Shown here one piece after another: positions 43,220-52,287 of a stretch of 64,000 bases of DNA. A program made the translations under genes and the position numbers. The stretch comes from Cryoendolithus antarcticus (taxonomy: Eukaryota > Ascomycota > Dothideomycetes > Cladosporiales > Cladosporiaceae), in assembly GCA_002077065.1 (NCBI GenBank), contig NAJO01000016.1, positions 496,001 through 560,000 of the forward strand, written 5' to 3'. Under the pieces are notes generated by a model that saw nothing but the letters and a program-made list of their open reading frames with translations, was not told the origin of the DNA and did not search any database. Every line of letters starts with the position of its first letter. Positions within the stretch are counted from its first letter, which is position 1.

Positions 43220-43797
43220 ATGCATTGGATCGGTAACCGTTGCATTCACTCTGCGAAGCTGAGATTCCAGCTAATAGCTCACTTGCAAAGGTGTCTTCGT
43301 CGCTGCTCTACTCATCGCGATGCTGAGCCTCATCGGAACCCAAAGCTGGATGCACTGGAAGAATAACCAGCCTCACAGCCATCCCTTTCTCCTGAACCTC
43401 AGCCTTCACGACACGGTGCGAGAGTGTGCCCAAGCCGCCAACCCCGACATGAATGTGCTCGTCGGCGCCACCCACTCCTGCGTACGCTTCGACACTCCCG
43501 CGACAGGCGTAGGCTTCACCTGGACCCCGCACCACGACATCCAAGATTCGAGAGACTTTGGGTTCTGCTCGCTGCGACTGTACGCGGACGACGATTGTCG
43601 TAGAGTCCAGAGTTATCAGCAACATTGCGAGTCATGGAAAGGAAACGTACTGCGGCGGCCAATTCGAGGCCTACGTGCGGAGCGCGAAGCTGGAGTGTGA
43701 GAGGGAGTGGGTGGCGACTGAGTGCGAGAAGGCTAATGGGATGAAGGAGAGAATGCAAAATTCGTGTGGCCTCGGGACAGCATGCAAGAGCGCATAG
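43220..43797 (+). CDS. Hypothetical single-pass membrane or secreted protein, probable frameshift
   Basis: A short first exon (43220-43232, M-H-W-I-G) joined over a 58-nt intron (43233-43290, GTAACC...AAAG, with GCTAATA as possible branch) produces an N-terminal hydrophobic segment V-F-V-A-A-L-L-I-A-M-L-S-L-I-G, which looks like a signal anchor. A Cys-containing extracellular-like domain follows, with W-T-P-H-H-D-I-Q-D-S-R and F-C-S-L-R-L-Y-A-D-D-D-C. Near 43630-43640 a one-base shift is needed to continue into Y-C-G-G-Q-F-E-A-Y-V-R and a Cys-rich end stopping at 43797. Without it the protein ends in a low-complexity tail at 43700. It is either a recent frameshift or a sequencing error. The family is not recognised, and the start could lie further upstream. 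Confidence 0.45.
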
Positions 43798-44003
43798 ATC
43801 TCTTGGTTTCGCAAAGTCTGATCAATTCCTGACTTGTGATGGGGAGTGATACTGTGGCACGCGCTGTCAGGGTGTGTTCGGACTGACCTAGCAGAGAGCG
43901 TAAGCAGCGGAAGGTGTATGACGCTAAGGGAGGCGAAGAGCATTAATCGGAGGCAGGGTGAGTCTACACGATAGGCAGCAGTGCTAGGGTAGGTATGAAT
44001 GGC

Positions 44004-45228
44004 TCAATGCAAGAACCAACTCGGTACCTCTGGTCCCCACACCGCCAAACTCTCATCCCCAGCACTACCCCACCCTACCGGCGTGTCCTCGTTCACAAGA
44101 TCACCGTCCGCGTAGTGCTCAATCATATTTCCGGTCGTGTCCCACCCTATCAACAAGTCAGCACAGATCCACTCCAAGCTTCTGAGCAGACGACCTACAA
44201 TAGTCAAACAGCTGACTCCCCAGGATATGCCTCCCAATCCCCCAGACACTCGTATACCCCTTCCCAGCCAACCACTGATGCCCCAAATGCTGCGTATCAT
44301 AATCATGCACCTCAAAGCTACAATGATGCACATGCGCCGTCTTATTCCCACTCATGAAGAACGTATGATGATCCACTGGATCCGCGCCCCGATCAATGTG
44401 CAAGAACGCCGCAACATCTTTCGTCGCTTTCCCGCTTGCGCCTTTACTCGCCTCGTCTGGGAGAGGAATGTACAAGAAGTCTGTGGGCGCCAGATTGAAG
44501 TTTTGCGTGTACCATTGCAGCTGCTTGGGGAAGTCTAGCACGCAGAGGCCGTAGTGGCCGAGTTTGTGGACAGCTGCTGGGCCGGGGGTGAAGCGGTTGA
44601 ACTTTCGGACGCGGGGTTTGTCTTCTGGGGATTCGAAGTTGTAGATTACCTTTTGAGGGTACTCGCTCTTCTCTACTGGTGTTTGGCCGTAGAGCAAGTT
44701 TATCAGGAAGCCTTCGGGGTCCCGCAGTATCAATAGCTTCCCACCTCCTGGTGCGTCGCTGAGATCCTCGATCTTCCCTGCGCCTGGTATTCGCGAGGCT
44801 TTCTCGAGCTCGGCTTCGGACTCGACCTCGAAGGTGCCGCCGAGGAACTTCTTCTCGCCTTTCACAGCGTAGTAGACGTATTGATCCGGCCCGTAGCCTC
44901 GGTACCAGATCTCTGTTTCTGTCCGTTTCGCAATGTGCATGCCGAAGTCTCGGAGGAAGGTTGTGATCTCCTCGAGGTCGGGATGCTGATAGCGCATATG
45001 CGCTAGCTTGACGATCTGGACGCGGGCGGAAGGGTCGATGTTGGATTTCTTGTACCATGTTGCCAGAGGTTCGGACTCGTCGCCGATTGCCTCCTTGTCC
45101 GGTATCGATGCGCCGGCATTGGGGCGCAGATCTACCGTAGTCTTGCTCCCATCTGCGCCGGTAATGGTGACTGGCCTGTCTTGGCCGTGCTGCGCGGCAG
45201 TGCCGTTGGATGGAGAGGTGTCAGCCAT
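44004..45228 (-). CDS. VOC-superfamily extradiol dioxygenase (catechol 2,3-dioxygenase-like)
   Basis: Exons 45228-44199 and 44146-44004, with a 52-nt intron (GTAGGT...GATAG, GCTGAC branch), give 390 residues. Two vicinal-oxygen-chelate halves are visible. The metal triad expected of extradiol dioxygenases can be traced: His in K-L-G-H-Y-G-L, His in A-H-V-H-H-C-S-F-E, and Glu in M-I-E-H-Y-A-D-G. The Glu lies in the second exon, so the unspliced 356-residue frame would lack a ligand; splicing is therefore strongly supported. The probable role is ring cleavage of a catechol-type aromatic compound in the cytosol. The exact substrate is unknown. Confidence 0.9.
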
Positions 45229-45688
45229 TGTCGAGGATACTTTCGTCGCACGCCTGACTTTGTGTTGAACAGAAGCCTGACAATATCTCGAGCGATGCCA
45301 TACTGAACCGCGAAGATGCTTTGGTCATCCATGTTAGGCTCAGCCCCGCCGAAGTGAGGTCGGCAGCGGACGTGGATCGGCAGTTGAAGTCACTCCACAA
45401 CGTCCACACGGAGCTACGCCAAGATGAACCTCATGGAAGGTTTTCCTTCATCATTACATGGCAGAGCAGAAATTACCCGATCTTAACGGCGAAGCCGGGA
45501 GGACGACAGAATGATATGCAGCTCAAAGATCGTTTACATTGCATCGCTGCAGACTATGTACGAGACCAAGAGGAAAGCTTCAAGAGCTCTGGATGTCTGT
45601 CGCCCTGCTACGCATTGATGCGTCCACCCAGATCGCTGGAGTCAACTTCGTGCCATCGTATTTCATCCCGAAGACTACCAGTCTCCGT

Positions 45689-46036
45689 TCACAAGTCCTT
45701 CCCGGTCGTCTGCTTCAGCCCGTCCTTGTCCTTCGACCCTCTCGCCACGGCGTCATTCGGGATGCCACCCTCGAGTGCCTCACGACCAACACCCTGACCC
45801 TGCACATTCGTGCTGTATGAGTTGCCGTCCACGCGTGCTGCGCTCTCGCCTGTAGCAGGTCCGCGAAGTGCGTCGTTGCCGTATGAGAAGGATGTGTCGC
45901 TCACGCCGCCAGAGCCGACTTTGGTGGCGGTGCCATCCGCGGAGTTGAAGTCGGACTTGGCTGGTGGGGCGTCTGGGAGAGGGAGGTTTCTGCGGCGCTC
46001 CTCGATGACGTCGGCTTTGCTTTGTTTATCGGACAT
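45689..46036 (-). CDS. Small conserved fungal protein of unknown function
   Basis: A single exon encodes 115 residues, very hydrophilic and without signal peptide or membrane segment. The start M-S-D-K-Q-S-K-A-D-V-I-E-E-R-R-R-N-L-P-L-P resembles short proteins seen widely in ascomycetes, and the rest is Gly/Ser/Asp-rich and probably disordered. The frame starts at an ATG and has a balanced composition, so it is likely real. No biochemical role can be assigned. Confidence 0.68.
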   Translation of the reverse strand: MSDKQSKADVIEERRRNLPLPDAPPAKSDFNSADGTATKVGSGGVSDTSFSYGNDALRGPATGESAARVDGNSYSTNVQGQGVGREALEGGIPNDAVARGSKDKDGLKQTTGKDL

Positions 46037-46856
46037 GGTGGTGGCGAGTTTGCGGCTGATTGGTTGTTATATGTGGTAGTCCCGTGCAAGAAAGTTGGTG
46101 GCGGCCGTCTGATTGTGATTTCGCCCGAAAAGAAGAGATTTTGATGGATAGAAGAAGAAGAATGAAGCTCGAGCACTACTTTCGTCTTGCCATGCCAGTC
46201 GCGAGAAACACTCTCCCCTCATGACGTTGTCTTGACGTGCTTCTTACAGTACGATGTGATGATGATCACGGATGCGGGTCGATTTTCCTTTCAGCGATTT
46301 CGATTCGGCGATGGGTTCCCTACGGCGGTCTCGCAAAATCGGCCTTATGGATTGTTGCATCTCAAACGAGTGTGGCCAGTACAATTGAACCGGTATCATT
46401 TGACTTTCACACTTTCGAAAGAAGAGAGTCTTGTGTATAAGTCACATGTAATGTTAGTTGTTTGCAAAAGCGGAAAGGCTCCGTGGTTGCGTGGCTCCTT
46501 TTTCGAAGACTCACTTCGACAATCGAATATGCATCGAGCATCAACCCGGCAACGCGAGCCTTGTGTCTCATGTCATTCCACATGTAGCTAACGTTGAAAA
46601 GCAGTGGTCCGAACGCGAACGCAATGTCAGACTGGAACTCGAAGATTGGAATGCTGATTGTAAGGCTCTAGGTTGGTCAATTAGAGAGCAACGGCAGGGG
46701 TCGGCGGTCTGTGTCACATCGAGATTATCGGCATACGATCACGCGAGTGACGGCTGCGGCTCTAATGGAATAACACAAACGTCCATCTCCGTCATATCTT
46801 GCATCTCTGAGTCTTGTAATCTTGATTGTCTCTTGCTCGACCGACCGCCAGATTAA
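46037..46856. other. Intergenic region, no gene recognised
   Basis: Divergent promoter region between the small conserved protein and the Ada-like gene; only short unsupported frames. Confidence 0.5.
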
Positions 46857-47804
46857 ATGCAGGCCTTCAACACACCCTCATCTCGCTGGCAAGCAGTCGT
46901 AGCTCGCGACCCTACTGCAGACGGTCATTTCGTGTACTGCGTTCGCACCACAGGCATTTACTGTCGGCCAATATGCAAAGCTCGCTGCGCACGAAGGGCG
47001 AATGTAGAATTCCACATCAACGCCAGTGCCGCAGAAGCAGCCGGCTTCAGAGCATGCAAACGATGCCAACCGCATCTGCTAAGCTACACACCCGAGATTG
47101 ACAAGATTGCGAAAGCCATCGAGGCCATTGGTGGCCTTACTCCCGATCAGCCTCTTCCGTCGCTTGAATACCTGGCACGTTGCGCCGGCCTGACGAAGCA
47201 TCACTTCCATCGCAGCTTTAAGCGCGCGATTGGTGTCACTCCACGAGAATATCTGCTACTCAGGAGGAATACTGCCAGCAGCAGCGATGTACACCAGGCT
47301 TCAAGCATGGAGTCGTCTTCGGTGAGCACGCCATGGTCACTGCCCGGAGGACTCGATGGCACGTATACACCTGAAGCTCAAGGCGGTTCCGGCGAAGAAA
47401 CGATCACGGATTGGCTGAACGTTCTCGGTCAAGGGCCCAATACTCGCGCTTCGCCCGAGTATCCTGACGGCTTCAAGCTCGATGCGCGGCGATCCGTCAG
47501 CGTCTACTATGCTATACGCCAAACAACACTAGGTCTACTCTCGATTGCATTTGTCAACGGCCATGTGTGCAAACTCGAGCTATGCGACTCAGTCAGTGAC
47601 GCTATCATCGAGCTCGAGGGCAGATTCGCACCGCCTGCATTTGCGCTTGTATGTCTCGATGGGATCCATTCTGGTATCGTCGAGAAGCTCGCCGCACTCA
47701 ACATCAGAGCAGACGAACTTGTCGAGGCAATGGAGCGACCTAGCGGAAGGATGGTGTACATTCCACAAGCTCTCTCCGGTGCGCCTTTCGCGTTAGAGGT
47801 GTGA
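46857..47804 (+). CDS. Ada-type DNA alkylation response regulator lacking the alkyltransferase catalytic domain
   Basis: A single exon encodes 315 residues. Residues about 8-75 are the Ada metal-binding domain with Cys36, Cys40, Cys67 and Cys70 in the family positions (G-I-Y-C-R-P-I-C and A-C-K-R-C-Q-P); in bacterial Ada one of these accepts methyl groups from phosphotriesters. About 85-140 is an AraC-type helix-turn-helix (L-A-x-x-A-G-L-T-K-H-H-F-H-R-S-F-K, then G-V-T-P-R-E-Y). Residues about 215-300 resemble the N-terminal subdomain of O6-alkylguanine transferase (Y-Y-A-I-R-Q-T-T-L-G). The protein then stops at S-G-A-P-F-A-L-E-V, where the catalytic subdomain with its P-C-H-R motif should begin. 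No such motif was found downstream. It may act only as sensor and transcription activator. Confidence 0.88.
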   Translation: MQAFNTPSSRWQAVVARDPTADGHFVYCVRTTGIYCRPICKARCARRANVEFHINASAAEAAGFRACKRCQPHLLSYTPEIDKIAKAIEAIGGLTPDQPLPSLEYLARCAGLTKHHFHRSFKRAIGVTPREYLLLRRNTASSSDVHQASSMESSSVSTPWSLPGGLDGTYTPEAQGGSGEETITDWLNVLGQGPNTRASPEYPDGFKLDARRSVSVYYAIRQTTLGLLSIAFVNGHVCKLELCDSVSDAIIELEGRFAPPAFALVCLDGIHSGIVEKLAALNIRADELVEAMERPSGRMVYIPQALSGAPFALEV

Positions 47805-48257
47805 ACTTGAGGCAACTCACAGAGCCGCCGAGGATCTTCACGAGGTGTGCAGCACGAGAGCTGGCCGGGCGATGCACTCATTCGCGCTCGCTGACTACAA
47901 ACAAAGGTAAATTTTAAGGTTGTCCGTAGCAATACATTGATCGCTTCTGCTTCTCGACCTGTCGTACTGAGGGACATGTCTCCACGGGATTGACTGCGGT
48001 AGTGGCTCGCTAGTCTGCTGCGCCTCTGTGACGTGGTCACCTGAGAGCGTGACACGAGGTCGTACTAAGCCTTCCACGGCAAAGTATGCTCGTTTGTCCC
48101 CGCTTCGAATGGAATTCTGAAGCACGGAAGCGTCTGATCATCCAAAGAGGTGGCGATGTGGGAAATAAGGAGCACGCAAACCTACTCGATTAGGCTGTCT
48201 ACCTCCTTATCTCTATCATCCAACCGCAATGGTATCTAATCACCACAGCCATTCAAC

Positions 48258-48929
48258 TCACGATCTCAGCTCCTCGGCCGGCAATCTATACAACTCCTCC
48301 TCAATAAGCGCCAACTTCGACTCCGCCAGCCGACCCGACTTCAACCCATACATATGCTGGTAGCTCATGATCATTGGGTTCCATGCGTCGGGATCGATTC
48401 TGTTGGCATGACACGGCAGCCTCAAAGTATCCACGACATATGTGCGGAGGACTCGGACCTCACAAGCCATGATGAAGCCCTTCGCCTCGCCGGGCAGATC
48501 ACTCATCATCTCATGCACGCCCTCTAGCTCCCCTTCCATCTGCACAGGACATTCTTGTATCCGCGGTGGAGCAATGAGCTCCGATGCTTGTGGCGTCAGG
48601 CCAGCGGCGGCGAATTTGTCTTTCGTGTAGCGATATCCAAGGGCGACTTTCCAGTCGGGTATCGCGATCGTGCCGGTCGTGCGAGCGAGGGCGTTGAGCG
48701 CTGCCATCTGGTCGTCGGAGGCGAGATTGAGAACGCACTGCTTCGTGCGGAGGAGATTGGCGGTTGTTTGTGACGTTTGCGCGAGGCCGAGCATGCAGCG
48801 GTTGCCGAGCCACCATGCTGAAGACATTGGGGCGATGTTGGGGGTGCCGTCTTCGTTCAATGTTGTGATAAGGACGACGGGCGTGCCCCAGTAGTGGATC
48901 GCTGGGCTGATGACCGAGTGGGTGGACAT
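48258..48929 (-). CDS. Flavin reductase-like FMN-binding protein
   Basis: A single exon encodes 223 residues with the split-barrel fold pattern of the flavin reductase-like family. The N-terminal P-V-V-L-I-T-T-L-N-E-D-G-T-P-N-I-A-P-M-S-S-A-W-W motif is where FMN is held, followed by a conserved N-L-A-S-D-D segment. No iron-sulfur or rubredoxin domain is attached. The members most similar in pattern are fungal proteins of unknown substrate. It is convergent with the Ada-like gene, and nothing else suggests a pathway. Confidence 0.87.
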   Translation of the reverse strand: MSTHSVISPAIHYWGTPVVLITTLNEDGTPNIAPMSSAWWLGNRCMLGLAQTSQTTANLLRTKQCVLNLASDDQMAALNALARTTGTIAIPDWKVALGYRYTKDKFAAAGLTPQASELIAPPRIQECPVQMEGELEGVHEMMSDLPGEAKGFIMACEVRVLRTYVVDTLRLPCHANRIDPDAWNPMIMSYQHMYGLKSGRLAESKLALIEEELYRLPAEELRS

Positions 48930-50194
48930 CGTGAATCTGTGTCGAAGGAGCTCGCGTAGTGTGGTTGGTCTCGTTGGAAGTCGCGTGGTGGTCAGTAGAA
49001 GTACGGTGCGGGCGAGCGAGTCTTATACTGCGCGCCTCACGTTATGGTTGAATGTGAGGATCATTATCCGACATCTCCGAAAATGAGCGGTGTCTGTTCT
49101 CATAGTCACTTTGCAATCATTGGAATGATGGTTTCCACTGCCGTACTTCGTTAGTTCGACAGCAACGGATGTCCCGGAACTGCGATGCAGCGGCTGGGTC
49201 ATCTTCAGGCACAACGCGCTCATTTCGTCTCGCATGAACAGTGCCCCAAAGGTGTATTCAGAGCATGTCCAATGGTACTATCCGCAGCATGCTTGCTGTG
49301 GCATTGATACACTAGCCATGATCTGCCTGTCTAGCAATGTATAAGCTGTAGCCGACTCACGTGGGCCTGAATTGTCGCCTTACCGACGCGAATCCGGATG
49401 CGCTCACTCAGTCTCATGTTGAGATACTATCCACCATCTAGCATCGCCCGGAAAGATCGCCGTGCGCTTGACTCCTGACCACGAAACCCGAACGCCAGTG
49501 CGGACTGCTCTCGATATTCTCTACTCGATGTACGGCACATTTAGCTGCGAAGAGATTAGTGGAGTCCTCCTCCGGGTTGATGCACGAGGTACGACCCACC
49601 CGCGAATCCCCGTGTCCGTCCACTGCCTACATCTGCAACCTGCCTCGACGACGACCTGCACAACGTGCCCGGCGCTCTCCTTCTTTATTGAATGGCTCAA
49701 GTATTGGGTCATCGTCGCGGAGAGAAATTGGAGCGTCGAACGTTATATTGCTCTCAAACCAGTGATCTCCCCACTCAGAATTTGCACCGTCACTGCTCTG
49801 TGATCCATCTTGTTCCTCGCCAGATCTTGCACCGTCACACATTCGACTGACGCCATGCAACTCTTTCCTAGATTCAAGTATATCCCTGACGGTGATCCCA
49901 GTACTTGACTTGATGGTCTTATCCATATTACGATGGGCAATGGACCTGGGATAGAGGCAGGGACATTCCGCTCTCCCTGTGACCGTGTAGATAGGCGGCT
50001 GACACACCAGCATAGCCAAAGTCCGACTCTCTTAACTAGGTGTTGTATACTCCCGACTTGTGTCGGCCTCGGAGCAGACCCTGTACGAAGGCGGAACTGT
50101 CTCGACTCCATTGCGTCTGTTCGGGTAGGTCGTGGGAGTGAAGGGAAAATCAAATATCCATTCGGCTTTCTCCAACGAAGTGAAGAACATTTTA
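48930..50194. other. 1.3-kb region without a confident gene
   Basis: A minus-strand frame from an ATG at 49926 to 49627 encodes about 99 Ser/Asp/Glu-rich residues and could be a small protein, but it has no domain and no splice support. Confidence 0.35.
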
Positions 50195-50536
50195 TCATCG
50201 GCTTGCAAGAAGGAGTTCTGTCTCAAGCGTTTCGACTGCTGTACCGCAGATGAGAAAGCCAGGTCGATCTTGGTGATATACAGGAGCATCTTGGGTTCGA
50301 AATAGATGAGGATTTCGCTCGAGCAGTTCCGGCGTGCGCAAGACATCATGCGGAGCAGCAGCGCGCTTTTTGCAAGCAGCTAGGTACCGCGTGATGCTCT
50401 GAACAGCATCTCGAGCCTGCTGTAGCTCTGCATGAAGCTGCGGAAACTCGTGTGCTGTTAGTGTACGTTGTCCGATCAAGTTCAGACTCGTGTGCAGTCT
50501 CTCGGAGTCTTCCAGGACCGCTTTTAGGGTGGACAT
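50195..50536 (-). CDS. Short helical ORF, tandem copy 1
   Basis: From the ATG at 50536 the frame encodes 113 residues. No family is recognised. The first 80 residues align with the ORF at 50802-51095: L-E-D-x-E, then a Q-x-x-x-L-T-A segment, then A-E-L-Q-x-A-R-x-x-x-Q-x-I-x-R-Y-L, then K-R-A-x-A-x-x-D-V-x-x-T-P-x-L-L-E. The shared part is heptad-like and probably a helical hairpin. After L-L-E the two copies diverge, so an unrecognised intron or a decayed 3' part is possible. Conservation between copies at protein level suggests that both were once coding. Confidence 0.5.
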   Translation of the reverse strand: MSTLKAVLEDSERLHTSLNLIGQRTLTAHEFPQLHAELQQARDAVQSITRYLAACKKRAAAPHDVLRTPELLERNPHLFRTQDAPVYHQDRPGFLICGTAVETLETELLLASR

Positions 50537-50801
50537 GATCAGAAATGAAGAAGCCTTCGCATGAATACACTCGATGTGAAATGGTCGTAGCGGACAGTGT
50601 GGTATACCCAAGTCGTACGCAGCAGTCACTGGTGAACACCAGATCTTTCCAAATGTCCGTGCGGTGGTCCTGTGTAACACACATGCTCATTGTTGTCCGG
50701 TCGTGCACGCTCAAGACGTTCCCTACGGTCTAGGCGGCTCTCAGGGGCTCTCGGCTCCCCCTCTAAGGAGAGCCTCCGCCGCGAGCGGATTGACTGCTCT
50801 A

Positions 50802-51095
50802 TCACGGTCGAGAAACTCTGGCGGACTCGAGCTGCCTTTCGCAAATCGCAGAGCTCGAGAAAAATAGCACATTCTCGAGGAGCCCTGGTGTTGACACGAC
50901 ATCATTGCATGCCACAGCTCGCTTCGCGCGGTCACTCAAATAGCGGACGATGTTTTGTGCAGTGCTTCGGGCCACTTGCAGTTCTGCAATCAGTTCACTG
51001 GAGGTGTTCTGAGCCGTCAGTACCAGGTCCTGGGTTCGGATCAGGCTCGCACGTATTGTTTCGAAGTCTTCCAGGTTCACGTCCACATTAGGCAT
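50802..51095 (-). CDS. Short helical ORF, tandem copy 2
   Basis: From the ATG at 51095 the frame encodes 97 residues, paralogous over about 75 positions to the ORF at 50195-50536 in the same orientation; the starts are 559 bp apart. There is no signal peptide or membrane segment. As in copy 1, similarity ends right after T-P-x-L-L-E. Function is unknown. Confidence 0.48.
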   Translation of the reverse strand: MPNVDVNLEDFETIRASLIRTQDLVLTAQNTSSELIAELQVARSTAQNIVRYLSDRAKRAVACNDVVSTPGLLENVLFFSSSAICERQLESARVSRP

Positions 51096-52287
51096 GATTC
51101 GATGGGAAGGCCACTCTCCATATGGCGCTTGCTCCGAGCTGACTGTGGGAATCGAGTATACTTGTAGTATCTCAGAAACGTTGGCAGCAATCACTGGTCA
51201 ATGTCAGCACGTCGTCGCACGGTCCTTGCACTGATGCTGTCTTACACAAACGCTCATCGCTGCCTAGTCATGCGCCTAGGTTCTTGAACGTTGATCAGCG
51301 CCTGCAGTCACTCGCGCCAGGCATGCTGAGTTCGGATTTTGCCAAAGGTGTGCGAAGGCTGTAGCGGAGAATGGGTCAAATACACCGTCGGAATTGGCTT
51401 ACAAGCGCTGGAGGCTGCCGTGGTGAGAATGCGGACAGACGCACCCACGAGTGGTGCGCTCATGCTGTCTCATGAGTCTGCATCAGCATCGAGCAGCTTG
51501 CTCTCATTTCATCACTCGCCTCTTCTTCGACACTGACCACAGTCCTACCTAGCTAGTACGAGCTTCGGTCGGAAGCCCTCCAAGACCCTTGGGTCGTCAT
51601 TCCGGAGGACAAGCTGTCCCTCAAAGCGAATAATGTTTGCAGCAGAACCATCTCGATCCACGTAACCTGGCTCTCCGAATCCACACGCACAGTGTGCTGC
51701 GTGTAAATTGCGAATCACATCGGCCTGTTACGATACACTGCGCAAGAAGGCGCTGCATAGCCCCCGTCATACACCTGTCTCTCACCGGTTGCAGCCGAGG
51801 CAGTCTCTTGCCTCAACAGCGGTTCGGAGAAGAATCGCGTCGGAACCTATGTCATTGCAACAATGTAGCCGTGTCGTTGGGGCTCGGTCGAGCCAGAATC
51901 AGGGCATACATGGAAGAACCGAATATTAAAACCCCGGTCGTTCAGAAGCATCCTCAAGCTTTTGATGCTCGAGTCATGTGCTCGGCCCCCTCTCGGCTCC
52001 ACCTCAGACGTCAGGAGAACCTGGAGCTCATCACAACTTCGTGCATCTTGCGGTTACGACCATCATCATCGAGCGTAGAGTTCCGTCGTTCGAGTTCCAA
52101 GACCCACAGCTACTGCTACTCCGTGACGCAGTGAGACGCACGATGTGCAGTACAGGCTGAATATTACAGCGACAGTGTTCCACCAACCATTTGCTGATGG
52201 CATGCCAGGCTGTCGAGGGATATATCGACGGCTCATCCATGAGGGTTATAGATCGTATATCGTAGGTACTCTTCTACGTTCTGTACG
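51096..52287. other. 1.2-kb intergenic region, no gene recognised
   Basis: Only short frames. It ends at the presumed promoter of the GH31 locus. Confidence 0.5.
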
